In this document: piece after piece, positions 12,110 to 22,600 of the stretch
Layout: every line of letters starts with the position of its first letter
Numbering within the stretch: position 1 is the stretch's first letter
Assembly: GCF_963576545.1 (NCBI RefSeq)
Contig: NC_083655.1
Span: forward strand, 14,710,940-14,774,939
Reading direction: 5' to 3'
Source of the DNA: Limanda limanda
Taxonomy: Eukaryota > Chordata > Actinopteri > Pleuronectiformes > Pleuronectidae
Length of the DNA: 64,000 nucleotides
Notes under the pieces: model-generated
Database searches by the model: none
What the model was told of the DNA's origin: nothing
The model's input: the letters and a program-made list of their open reading frames with translations, nothing else
Program-made: the position numbers and the translations under genes

Positions 12110-13578
12110 TGGGAGTGCTGCAGCTGTCGTCCTAACAATGATAAATTGCGAAGAGACAGGTTGAGATGTAGAATTTTCTCTTTGTTTTCATCACCATCAA
12201 TTGTCCCCCTGAGCAGAGCGGTGATAATGCCTTTAATGGCTCAATCTCCATCAACTTCATGAGCAAAACATGCACAGGCATGCGTGTATGTGTGTCGAGA
12301 CACACAAGCTCAGAATTACTGACTCATCCACCTCCTCCCTCTCAGCTAGCCTGGGTCTCTGGGTTATGGTCACTTATAGGCTCTATTAATATAGATCAGA
12401 CTGTTGCTGAAAATAATCATTTACTGGGACAGATTGACAGTCGTAGACGGCTTCACGATGAAACATGATCCTCACATAAAACCTGCCATCACCACTGTAC
12501 AATGTTATCACAGCACTTACATTATCAAACAAAGACGAGAAGAGAGATTTCAAAACCTGATAAATGGTCTGCATTTTAAGTGATGACACGTTACAGTTAA
12601 GGATAGTAGGAAACTTGGAAGTTTGCCATTGATGGAAAATCCTGAAACATATATTCCGTCAAAAGTGATGAAGTGTTCAAATCGGGAGCCAAGAGCGAGC
12701 TGCGTCGGAATAGAGAAAATAATCTTTGATCTTTAGGAGGATTCAGAACCCTCTCCAGATCAGCTCTAACCTCAGAGATGAACAGTATTAAATGGAAATT
12801 ATGTATATGCTCATTTTTCAGCTGGAGAGAAACTTCAAAGTTCAAACTAAAATTCCCATTTGAGTCTCTGAGCTGTTTCAATGATGTTGTTCTCTTTCTT
12901 GTGTGAGAACAATCAGATTCACCACCCCAGAACCATCAGAAACATCATGTGTGGAGCACTTGTGGTTCGATGCCATAAATCAAAAAAACTAGTGGATAAA
13001 GGTGAAGCTGATCAGTCTAAATCAGAACCAAAGACACGTTGGCTTAGATTTGTTCAAACCTGCGTCTTTGGAAAATGACAGCCCTCCTCAGTGGTAGATT
13101 AACATTTCAGATGCTTTTTGCCGTGCAGACGATGAAGAGAACAGGAGCGAGGGTAAAAGGCCCCAGTTGACCTTTCAGTCGAAGCCAGAGAGACAGTAAA
13201 AGCTCATCTGTGTTTGTGTGCTTAGCAGCAGGCAGACCCTGTGTCCACAGCCAGAATATTTTCCAACGGAGATTAATCTTTTTTTTTTTGTGGTTGCTCA
13301 GATGAACCACAGCCCTTTTTCTTGCTGAACTAATGGAACAGATGGCCTGTGTGTTGTTAGCGCTGGATCCAGGCAGCAGGTTTGCACCATGTTCCTTATC
13401 TCAGGAAATTAATATTGGGGTAGTTGTCTGGACAACTACACTCGGATGTCTTCTTTGTGCCATGAAAACCTCCAAGCGTGGATTGTTCAACACCTCTTCA
13501 AACTTTGTTAGTAAAACATAAACAAGCCTTCAGGACAACCTCTGTCAAGATGTTTTCTGCATTGTTCTGTTATTTAGT
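12110..13578. other. Gene-free stretch
   Basis: No recognisable gene or bounded repeat. A nine-base T run lies near 13280. The open frames on both strands are below 95 codons and overlap each other. Confidence 0.55.
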
Positions 13579-14182
13579 GCGTTTTCCTACTAAGCTTGTT
13601 TGGTCGGAGACCTTCAGACTATTTATTTTTTGTCAACCCCAATAACAGGCGTGAAAGGTGCTTTAGAGCACGGTCAGGACCCACAGACCAAAATCTTATC
13701 CTACCACAAGAGGTGGTCTGTGTTTTGATCAAACTGAAGCATGTATTGGTTTGTTTTCAGAGTGAAAACACTTTATTGGATTGTTTGGATCAGTGGTCCA
13801 AACTAAATGATTCAGATAAACATTGTAGAATAAACAGAGAAAATAATCTTTCACCTGTGTTGGTTACTGCTTCTGAAGTTGATGGTGCTGGCAGTTATAT
13901 TACAATGATATTACAGTGGGAATTAAATTAACTTGCATTTAAATGCCTACTGCCTACTGCCTGCCAAACTGACAACATACCGATAATCAGACACATGCCT
14001 GTCTGCAAACCAAACAATGTCAAATATAGATAGACACAGCCCATGTAGGGGCCCCTAATGACAAGACGTATGTACATGTATGTTATACAAACGTCTAACG
14101 TGTGCTCCCTGTATTGTAATGTGAAACCATTGTGAACCTTGGTTCAGACTGGTCTGGACTTTCAGGTGTGAAAACGGTCTTA
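13579..14182. mobile_element. DNA-transposon-like repeat with GCGTTTTC-type ends
   Basis: The left edge reads GCGTTTTCCTAC and the right edge, inverted, reads GACCGTTTTCACACCTG, so the ends are imperfect inverse matches. The interior contains AGAGGTGGTCTGTGTTTTGAT and TTTTCAGAGTGAAAACAC, which I recognise as a fish interspersed repeat. The right end (GAACCTTGGTTCAGAC ... GGTGTGAAAACG) recurs at 48110-48163 as an isolated fragment. A 111-codon frame inside it has no transposase signature. Family and edges are tentative. Confidence 0.5.
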
Positions 14183-15548
14183 GTTTCACTAGCTGCTCCA
14201 AAGGATTTCCTGTTAATGACTTCACGCACTTTAGAATTTATTCAGGCCACACACTCAGTGTTATGGGGCTTCAGCCCAATTTTTAATAACATCAGGTTTT
14301 ACCATATAAATCTTCACTTCTGCAGCTTTATTGTAGAAGAATTATCTGAGGGTAAATGTAAAACATTGTTATCACTGCATAGAATACAAATGTATTCAGT
14401 ATTGATGTGATTTGGGACAATGAAACTCAGCCTCTTATGGGAGCCATTATACTGGATTTTATACAATTATTACAATTATTAGTGTATAATTTCCTCAGGA
14501 ACGTCACCAGTTGCCACAGCTGAAATGATTTGAGAGAGTCCATACTGTCTGACAAGAACACCAGCACATTACAGCCCCATTGGACACGATGAGATCGTGT
14601 TGCCCACGGGGCATCCAGCCCATAATGCATCGGCTGCAGAGGCCTGGTTACCTTTTACCTCGGCCTGTAATGAGTCAGGTTTGTCAGCTGGTGGGGGAAC
14701 AGGGGAAGTCAGAGGAACGTGATTGAAAGTCAATGAAACAGAATGAGTCCTATTGATCTCTGTCGCTGATACACAGTGGGGGAAGCAGACACAGGCTGCC
14801 AAATGACCCCATTTAACTATAATGTGTAAAAGCCCCAGTTACTGAATCACCCGTCAACTTTCGAGTCACTACGGCAAATCAAATGACCTAGTGCCTGTCA
14901 GCTAAGTTGAGAGTAAAGATGGCAGAGGCTGCTTGATAGCTCATCATCTGTGGGCCCAGAAAAAGTGTTGCGCAGCATCGAGGAGATCTGCATCACTCTC
15001 ACATGGACTCACCTCCGCTGGCTGTGAGAGCATCATTATCTTGGTGTAGTGGTTTTAGTGTCTGGAGAGTGCTGCTGGAATCAGTCCCTTTAAGCACTGC
15101 AGACAAATATCATTTTCTTTTCACCCCAGTTGTTTTTATTTCCAATGTGTGCAGGTATGCTTCCCAGGCCGGCCAACTACCATTCAGCAACATGTAGCTG
15201 AGGCAATAAAGTGCAAGTGGCATTGCGTTTATAGTAGCATAGGGAGTCTGGAACCAAAGTGTGTGGCTTTGCTTATAATATGAACATATGCCAGTGGAAA
15301 AATGCATTTAATGGTGTTTCTAAAGATGTAGGAGGTGATTACAGAAACAGATCTCATCACTCACAGTCAGGAGCTGGTTGGCGGAAAATACAGCTTTGCA
15401 GGTTTGCAGCCATTTGTTCACATGAAAACACGCCACGTTTCCTCCAGAGGGTGAAAACTGAAAAGTGGCAAATGAAACGAGATAAGTTGTTCCCTCTTAA
15501 AAGTCCCAAATGTGTCCGAACAAGATAATGTTAGATTTTTGAGTATAA
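14183..15548. other. Gene-free stretch upstream of the finTRIM remnant
   Basis: No exon, SINE or simple repeat is clear. A TATAAAAAG string at 15544-15552 sits just before the point where TRIM similarity begins. The coding similarity starts inside the RING rather than at an initiation codon, so it is not called as a promoter. Confidence 0.5.
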
Positions 15549-16328
15549 AAAGGGGGTTCAGCAGAGGCATTCTGCTACTGTAAGAGCTGTATTAACACCC
15601 ACTGGGACAAAGGGGAGGAAAGAAGAAGCTACAGCTGCTCTCAGTGTAGAGAGACCTTGACACCGAGGCCTGTCCTGGGGAAAAACACCATGTTAGCTGA
15701 TTTAGTGGAGGAGATGAAGAAGACTGGATTCCAAGCTGCTCCTGCTGGTCACTGCTATGCTGGACCTGAAGATGTGGCCTGTGACGTCTGCACTGGGAGA
15801 AAACTGAAAGCTCTTAAGTCCTGTTTGGTTTGTTTGGCCTCTTATTGCGAAAAACACCTCCAGCCTCATCTTCAGTCAGCTCCATTTAGGAAGCACAAGC
15901 TGGTGGAGCTCTCGGAGAAGCTCCAGGGGAACATCTGCTCTCGTCACGACGAGGTGATGAAGATGTTCTGTCGCACTGATCAGCAGTGTATCTGTTATCT
16001 CTGCTCTGTGGAGGAACATAAAGACCATGACACAGTGTCAGCTGCAGCAGAAAGGACTGAGAGGCAGAGAGAGCTCGGGCTGAGGAGACAAACAATCCAG
16101 CAGAGAGTCCAGGACACAGAGAAAGATGTGAAGCTGCTTCAACAGGAGGAGGAGGCCGTCAATGGCTCTGCTGATAAAGTAGTGGAGGACAGTGAGGAGG
16201 TCTTCACTGAGCTGATCAGTCTGCTGGAGAAAAGAAGCTCTGATGTGGAGCAGCAGATCAGATTCCAGCAGGAAACTGAACTGAGTCCAGTCAGAGCTTC
16301 AGGAGAGACTGGAGCAGGAGATCACTGA
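15549..16328 (+). pseudogene. finTRIM remnant, part 1: partial RING, B-boxes, coiled-coil start
   Basis: This is the longest open segment of the locus. In relatives the frame continues past residues like ETELSRVRELQERLEQ. Here GTCAGAGCTTCAG at about 16290-16302 is two bases shorter than the expected GTCAGAGAGCTTCAG form. The frame therefore shifts to ASGETGAGDH and stops at 16328. The B-box 2 zinc ligands (C, H, C, C, C, H, H) all look intact, so the break is in the coiled coil and not in the zinc-binding part. Confidence 0.85.
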
Positions 16329-16431
16329 ACTGAAGAGGAAAGACCATGAACTGAAGCAACTCTCAGACACAGAGGATCACAACCAGTTTCTACACAACTA
16401 CCCCTCACTGTCACCACTCAGTGAATCTGAG
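16297..16431 (+). pseudogene. finTRIM remnant, part 2: shifted coiled-coil segment
   Basis: Read one frame over from part 1, the sequence gives LQERLEQEITELKRKD, then a segment with TEDHNQFLHNYPSLSPLSESE. This is the typical end of the coiled coil and the linker before PRY-SPRY in finTRIM proteins. TRIM similarity stops at about 16431, exactly where a short palindrome begins. Confidence 0.85.
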
Positions 16432-16474
16432 TGTATGGTGCTCAGTGCACCATACAGGGAATCACTGCGCTACA

Positions 16475-17210
16475 CAGGGGCGGCCCTAGCATATTTGGGG
16501 CTCTATGCAAGAGCCCCCCCCCCCCTCAACAAAAACGGAATTGCAACTTTCAGACGGTATTTTGCACTGTAAGACTGCATTTCATTTCAAATAAACACAA
16601 CAACGATCACAACGACATGGTGCAAGCATTCGTTTTAGACAGCGTTTCTCCTCAGGAGAAGGAAAACATTACGTAACGTTTCAGCTTGACCTCAGATAAT
16701 ATGAACGTGTTTATTGTTCAAATTCATTATTTGTCATTAAGTTGTGTTTAGTTCAACGGTCTCATAAAAATGAACGCGTTCATGGACAACACTGCCTGAA
16801 ACTCAATAGCCTACTGGCCTACCTGCCTCGGCCGCCTGCGGGTGACTCTTCAGCTGTGCTGGATTGCTGTTCACTGCAAAGTGAACCCGGATGAGCTCTA
16901 CTCACCTTTAAAATCAGCTGCTGCTCAAACTCAACAAGATGTTTGTAGACTAGTGCTCGAAAGATGGACCAAAGTTTAACCAAAAGTTTAAATATACAGT
17001 GGGACAGCGGCATTTTAACTTTTTATTTTAGCTGTCATGTGGTTCATGTCTTGACATGTCCTCCCAAAAGTTCTTAAATGTTGTGTTTACATGTCATTGC
17101 ACTTAAATTTGTAAAGATCTCCTTTGATTAAAAATAACTGTTTTTGGATTGGATTTATGAGCCGTTGTCCTTTTTTGCACTGCATAGGAGCGGCTCCCGC
17201 AAGTTTTAAT
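16475..17210 (+). mobile_element. hAT-like element fragment with CAGGGGCGGCCC end
   Basis: The left end CAGGGGCGGCCCTAGCA is followed by TTTGGGGCTCTATGCAAGAG and a run of about 14 C, a terminal layout recognised from fish hAT elements. The interior has no intact transposase. A phrase GCATAGGAGCGGCTCCCG at about 17184-17201 could be near a degraded right part. The minus-strand frame at 16819-17013 shows no recognisable domain. Confidence 0.5.
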
Positions 17211-17279
17211 AAATAAATAAAGATTTTAAAAGCATACATGATCTGTGTAAATATATTATTACTCTGTGATCAAAAGTAC

Positions 17280-17425
17280 TTGAAAGGACTCGAAACTCAA
17301 ACTGCAGGACTTTGGACTTGACTCGGGACTTGCCTGTCTTGACTTGGGACTTGACTCGGGACTTGAGGGCAAAGACTTGAGACTTACTTGGGACTTGCAA
17401 GAAAATGACTTGGTCCCACCTCTGG
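17280..17425 (+). repeat. GACTTG-rich repeat ending CCCACCTCTG
   Basis: The block is built of repeats of GACTTG/GGGACTTG/GACTCG and ends ATGACTTGGTCCCACCTCTG. Inverted, that end reads CAGAGGTGGGACCAAGTCAT, a common terminus of an interspersed fish DNA repeat. Only this end is present. Confidence 0.6.
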
Positions 17426-17439
17426 GTTATGCTGCTTTA

Positions 17440-18319
17440 AGGCCAATTTATGCTTGAGCGTATTTTGTAAAACGGATAGATAAGACCGCCCTATCCGTCG
17501 TGAAACGCCCTCTCCGAGCGCTTCGGACAGCTTTTTTTGTACACCTCTGATTTTTCGAATTGTCCGTGTTGTGTCGGAGAGCCCGCGGACAGCTCTTGGC
17601 TGCACATACACAACTACGCTTCTACGATTAATGTGACGTGTGTGTTAAGCCAGCGGAGTTGTCCGGCTGACGGTGGCTCGTTCGAGCACTGACGACATGT
17701 GTGCACGGTCACACACGGTTAGAACGAGCTTTCAAAACGGCGCTAGCAGGCTAGGCTAGCGGGCTAGCCACCATGCTAACTGCAGTGGTAACAGTGCATA
17801 ACCCCGCCGTCACGACTTTAATTCCACTTCTATCATGACACTGTTTCTATAATACCGCCAGGTTAGAAGCAAACACTTGGTAGTAGTTAGTGTCGGGAGT
17901 CCCTGCTGACTGTGTGTGAAAGCTGGGGGGGAGCTAGCTCCGTGTAGCCTCTAGCTACATGTAGCCACAAGCAGATTCAAGCTGTGGAATCAGTAACACA
18001 GTTCGGAAACAAGACCGGGGAACCGCTGCGCTAAGAAACGATAACATCAGCATCTTGACCCGCTGGGTGTCACTTTATTTAGTTCTGTTAGTTGCCATGG
18101 TTCAGTGTGTGGGAGACAGAGATAAACAGACACAGGTGGACTTCTTCTTCCCAAAATTGGGGTAGGCTTCTCTGAGCTCGTCTTCCGTTGCGCCACCTAT
18201 GGGTTTGGCGGTGAATTTTATTCGACGTACAGTGGTCGGAGAAGTAAAAATCAAAAAGACTCTTCGTCTCCCGCTGAGCCCTCTCCGAGAAACGGATACG
18301 TAGAAGTATATAAGAGCCT
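17440..18319. mobile_element. PIF/Harbinger-type non-autonomous element, TTA target duplication
   Basis: TTA at 17437-17439 and TTA at 18320-18322 flank the element. The ends are AGGCCAATTTATGCTTGAGC on the left and, inverted from the right, AGGCTCTTATATACTTCTAC; both run on to a CGTA and a later CTCTCCGAG/CTCGGAGAGG match. The inverted-repeat layout and 3-bp TTA duplication fit the PIF/Harbinger superfamily. The 880-bp interior has no transposase frame. It is CpG-rich compared with its surroundings, which suggests a fairly recent insertion. Confidence 0.75.
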
Positions 18320-18662
18320 TTAGGCGTCGCGGACGTTTTGGTAGATTAGACCCAAAAAAAATTGTTTTAAATACACATTAACATGAATCCAGCATATTAT
18401 AGCGAACGGATTAAATGGAGGCAAAAGACTTCATCTTTCATTCAGCGACATACAATGATAAAAACATGGATATATGAACCTGTGTATTATTTTAATAGCT
18501 TAGTCTTGAATGCACAATAGCAGGGTACTTATGCTTATACATGGCACTAGGCCCAGTTTAATATAAAACCATTTTTTTTTTACAATATATATAGTAGGGG
18601 GTCCCTGCTCCATCTCTCCATCAGTTTGGGGTCCTTGAACTGAAAAACGTTGAAGACCCCTG

Positions 18663-19126
18663 CAGTAGACAGATATCTGTTATTATCTGAGGGAAACAAA
18701 AAAGTAACATTTATGAGTAACGTACATTATTCTTATTCTAATCACCCAGACAGATTCACTGATAGGCTTCAGGTCCTGAGTAGAAAGAGTCTGACTGGAC
18801 GTTGTTACTGGGAGGTGGCGGTGGGGGGGGGAGGAGACGTTTGTGTAGCAGTCACATACAAGAATATCAGCAGAGCAGGAAGCTCATGTAAATGTGATAT
18901 AAACTGTTATGACTTTTATTACAACAACATCCACACTCCATTGTCAGGTTGTGTGTCCTCCAGAGTAGGAGTGTACCTGGATCACAGTGCAGGTGTTCTG
19001 TCCTTCTACAGCATCTCTGACACCATGACTCTCCTCTACAGAGTCCAGACCACATTCACTCATCCTCTCCATGCTGGAATTACGGTTTGGCCTAGATGCA
19101 CAGCTGAGTTGTGTAAACTCAAATAG
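18663..19126 (+). pseudogene. finTRIM remnant, part 3: SPRY domain end
   Basis: The open frame nominally starts at a TTG inside the transposon end (18650); TRIM similarity begins only at the AVDRYLLLSEGN segment. It has HPDRFTD, the SLTGRCYWEV core, VAVTYKNISRAGSS, YNNIHTPLSG, RVGVYLDHSAGVLSFYS, and the family ending AELCKLK before the stop at 19124-19126. The NDKSW-type segment expected after SRAGSS is absent, an apparent in-frame deletion of about 14 residues in the core of the fold. The poly-G run at 18826-18834 encodes a Gly stretch. Confidence 0.88.
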
Positions 19127-19670
19127 ACTCGAGTCATTAAAAGCAGTGATTTAGATTCTGTGTTTAAATCTTTAACTTCGTTTGTCTCCATGTTTGTTGA
19201 TCAAAGTTCGTCGTTGTGACGTTTCTGCTCCGCACAGAGATCAGCTGTCAATCAAACACCGATCTTCCTTTATCACACATTTAGTTCTCACTTTGTAAAG
19301 ACAGAAATCTATAATTACACTGACATGAATGTGTTTGAAAGAATGTTGCTGTTGTTTTCTAAATCAAAGTAGAAATCAGGTTGTGTGATGTTTTAGAACC
19401 TGTGATGATTCTGATCCTCATCAATGAGGTGATTCTTTGTTCTTTTCTTTTCCACATGTGAGATGGAGGTGAAACAAACTGATTGTGTGTCCATGAACTC
19501 ACTGAACAAGAGTCACTGAACAGACTTTACTGATGAAATGATCAATGAACTCAGAGTGTCAACATGTCCAACAGATGTATAAAGTAGATGTATAAAAGCA
19601 ATACAAATCTAATGTGTGAAGAAGCTGAAAGTTGAAATAAAGAATAAATCAAGTCAGCTATTTTGCCTTC
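19127..19670 (+). other. Remnant 3' UTR of the finTRIM copy
   Basis: AT-rich sequence after the SPRY stop runs to two overlapping-spaced poly(A) signals, AATAAA at 19636-19641 and 19643-19648. No poly(A) tract follows, so the copy does not carry the mark of a simple retrocopy at this end. The presence of a plausible 3' UTR implies the source locus was a full gene. Confidence 0.6.
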
Positions 19671-22600
19671 ATTCCAGGATCTCATTCAAAGCTGATGGAG
19701 ACAAAGTGAAACTCCTGTGAGCCAAAAATCTGGCCTTGCAGTCCAAAGAGTTGGCTCCGGTTACCTGAGGGGCCTCACCCGTATTCTGAGCCCATATCGA
19801 AGGAGGGGGCCACATTTCAGATGCCCCGGGGGGGAAGAGTGAGAGAGGAGCTGCCGAAAGATGGTTTTGACTTTGCATGCATGGAAATGCTTTTTCCACG
19901 AATCAATTTTTTCAGCTTCAGTCACTCATAAAAGTCATAGCATAGAAATGAGTAAAAGAAAGAAGCTGAAACCCTTTTCTGCTGAGCTGCATTCTGCAGA
20001 ACAAGATGTCTGAACGAATGACCTTCATCACCAGAGTAATGGTTTGAAATGACCTGGTGTTGACAGTCGTCTGTCATCAATGAGCCATAATGAAGTGACA
20101 TGAGGACAAATTAAGAGGACACAGGAAGAGAACGAGGCTGATGTGACCTGAGGGAAAATATCCCATGTTGTGCAGATTCCTCTTTGAAAACAAGGTTAAT
20201 TTTGTCTGGTGCAAATGGATTCTTTCTCTCTGCACCTAGTTTTTATGTGATGGCTTCTCATAACATAAATGTACCTAATACTCTGACCTAAAGTCCCCTT
20301 AAACCCTATCAAGCTGCACCAAATTAAACACACTAGTAAAAATCTGTCCGTTAAATATGTTCTTTAATCAGGATCAAGGACAATTTTTTGGGAAATGGGT
20401 GATAATGTAAAAAAAAAAAAAAAAAGCATTCAGTAGTCGTTGTCTGATCCTCTTGACAAAAAGCAAATAAAAAAGACAGAAGGATTGTGCAAAAGTTTTC
20501 AGCCACGTTAGCGCCCTACAGTGAAGTGGAGCTGTTGGTTGTATAATCCACCTCCTCGTTGTGTTGCTTTGAAGTGTGATACAGACCTTCATGTTCCCCA
20601 AAGGATGAATCTTTATCACTTACTTAATAACCTCATCATTTTATATTGTGAAATCAAGATTCTTCTTGACCAAGTGCTTTAGCTAGAAAAAAGTAAAAGT
20701 ACACTTGTATGTTTGGGATTGTGGCAGCAAATTTCTGTTAAAACCAGTCTAAGCCACAGACCTGAACCTGACAGCAATTCTCTTTTTAGTGTCCAAACCT
20801 GCCCCCGGCCCAATTGTTTCCCCACTAAAAGGCACGTGCAGTGTGAAAAGTAGTTGTCTCCTCTAATGTGACCTAACCCGACCCCGATATCAGTTCAAAA
20901 GTTCTGTCTGATCCAAGCCTGATCCACATGACAGGTGCCAACGGGCTTGGTTCCATTTTACAACTCTGCACGCCTGCACATCACCTGTACATCACATTTT
21001 GGTTAGACACGGGGATGGTAACATTATCATGTCACTCTGAGCTGTACAGTCTAAATGAGATGCTAATGTGGCTGGAGACACTTGGAAAACACGCCATGTG
21101 TTGTCTTTACCTATCGTTGTTGGAGCTTTTTTTGCTCCAAAACATTATCGACACCAAAAGTTTCATCCGCATGAAGTAAATTCCTTCCGGTAGTTAAAGA
21201 AAGGCAATTTTTTGCCAGCAGGTCTATTTCTCTGAATTTGAGCCTATCAACAGCTGAATAAGGGGCCACCAAAGCCTTTTACTTGAGGTTGAAGACATCC
21301 AATGGGCAAAACAAAATCTTCCCTCCAGCCACAACTCACCTAACCCACCCGGTTGGAAAGAAAAAAACATTTCTCGCCGATCTGCATTTTGCTTCATCTT
21401 CATTTGTCTTTCCTCGTCCACATGGCTCCTTCTCCGTTTCTCCGATTCAATCTGCATAATCCTTTCCTCTGTGCCTCTTTTCTACCCTCTGCATCCTTCC
21501 TTTTCCCCTCTGCTCCATCTGTTGGGATCATCACAGGACAGCAACGAGAACACTCTCATATATCCAGATGTCTTATTTTACACAAATGCCTTTCGGAAAA
21601 ATTGGTTTCCATGCGACCATACAGGCCGAGGCTGAGTCTTACATCGTCGGGCGCATTCTAGCATCGCCATCAGAACACCAGCTGCCGTGCACTTCATAGC
21701 CCATTCGGTCCCGAGGTGCACCTCAATCCCCAATGCTGTCAAGGCTCCTGACGTGATTGAAAGGTGGGCGGCAGAGAAAAAAGCCTGCAGGGATCCAACA
21801 CAGCATGATTCTGAATGAATCAGCACATATACAGACACCATAAGCATTGACCCAGTTAAACTAACAGGAGGTTAAATAATCTCAAAGACTTGGCAGACTG
21901 TGATGAGTGTGTTTGCTCTGTCTTGGAACCGAGTTGTATCAACACTGGTTTTCCAGTGGTTCCACAAGAGTGGATTTTAAACACAAACATTTTCTATACA
22001 GCTTCTATAGTTACCTCAGTTTGCAAAACGCACAAGGACAAAGCCACACCGACTGATGTCCTGCAACAATGCAAAGCGAGGCCTTGCATTCTCAGATATA
22101 TGTCCTGGCTCCTGTCTCCCTGCTGAAACAGGAGTACCCTCTTTGCAGGATGGGGGCATCCTGCAAACAGCGGTGTAATGTGGTGGAACAAACTCCTTCT
22201 AGGCTCAGAGTAGCAGCCCATTTTGTCTGCTCAATCTACCAGTCAGAGGCTGACAACCAGATTTATGAGGGAAATAAAGGCAGCCATCGTCTGCGGGTAA
22301 ACAACGGAAGTGAGAGGAAGAAGAATATACCTTTTTTATTTCATTATTTCTAAAGGGAGGGGAACAAAACACACATCGCAAATGAGAAGAATTGGAAATG
22401 TTTTCCAATGTCGATGCATCCAGAAGGCCTGCGGAAGTATCGGAGCTGCGTTTGGGGAGGTGCTGAGTGATGCGGCAATCGGCTGGAAAGAACAGTTGGG
22501 GATAAAGTGTGGAGTGTAACAGAGAATGTTTTAATAGCATGGTATTCACAGTGATAGGAAGGCTTATAAAAAGGAACATTCACTTCCCTGCCAAGAGGGA

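Larger units (their letters stand above)
16457..18662. mobile_element. Nested transposon block inserted in the finTRIM remnant
   Basis: The block separates the coiled coil from the SPRY. It contains a CAGGGGCGGCCCTAGC end at 16475-16490 (hAT-type), a GACTTG-rich repeat ending ACTTGGTCCCACCTCTG at 17425, a PIF/Harbinger-type element at 17440-18319, and an end GTTGAAGACCCCTG at 18649-18662 (hAT-type, reading outward). The SPRY homology resumes directly after that last end. I could not find matched 8-bp target duplications around the outer ends, so the order of insertion and deletion is not fully resolved. Confidence 0.75.
15549..19126 (+). pseudogene. Disrupted finTRIM/TRIM25-like gene (RING-B-box-coiled coil-SPRY)
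   Basis: Members of this teleost family are cytoplasmic E3 ubiquitin ligases, many linked to antiviral immunity. The first piece (15549-16328) keeps the second half of a RING: YCKSC near 15576-15590 and CSQC near 15633-15644, followed by TPRPVLGKN. It then has a B-box 1 with CDVC, a B-box 2 with CSRH and CYLCSVEEH, and the start of a coiled coil. There is no initiator and no first RING zinc pair; an in-frame stop lies at 15546. The second piece (16297-16431) continues the coiled coil in another frame. The third (18663-19126) is a SPRY domain running from LLLSEGN through RCYWEV, YKNISRAGSS and SSRVGVYLDH to CKLK. The part between coiled coil and SPRY, about 75 residues in relatives, is missing and replaced by transposons. 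The SPRY also seems to lack about 14 residues after SRAGSS. Close relatives are often single-exon here, so the gap is unlikely to be a normal intron. Confidence 0.9.

Noticed and set aside
15544..15552. TATAAAAAG as a TATA box for the finTRIM copy
   Set aside because: The TRIM similarity directly after it starts in mid-RING with no initiator, so a promoter at this distance would make no sense; more likely chance at the truncation point.
16457..18662. Normal intron between the coiled coil and SPRY of the finTRIM gene
   Set aside because: The junctions lack fitting GT/AG sites at the homology edges, about 75 residues of coding sequence are missing, and transposon ends sit directly at the right edge.
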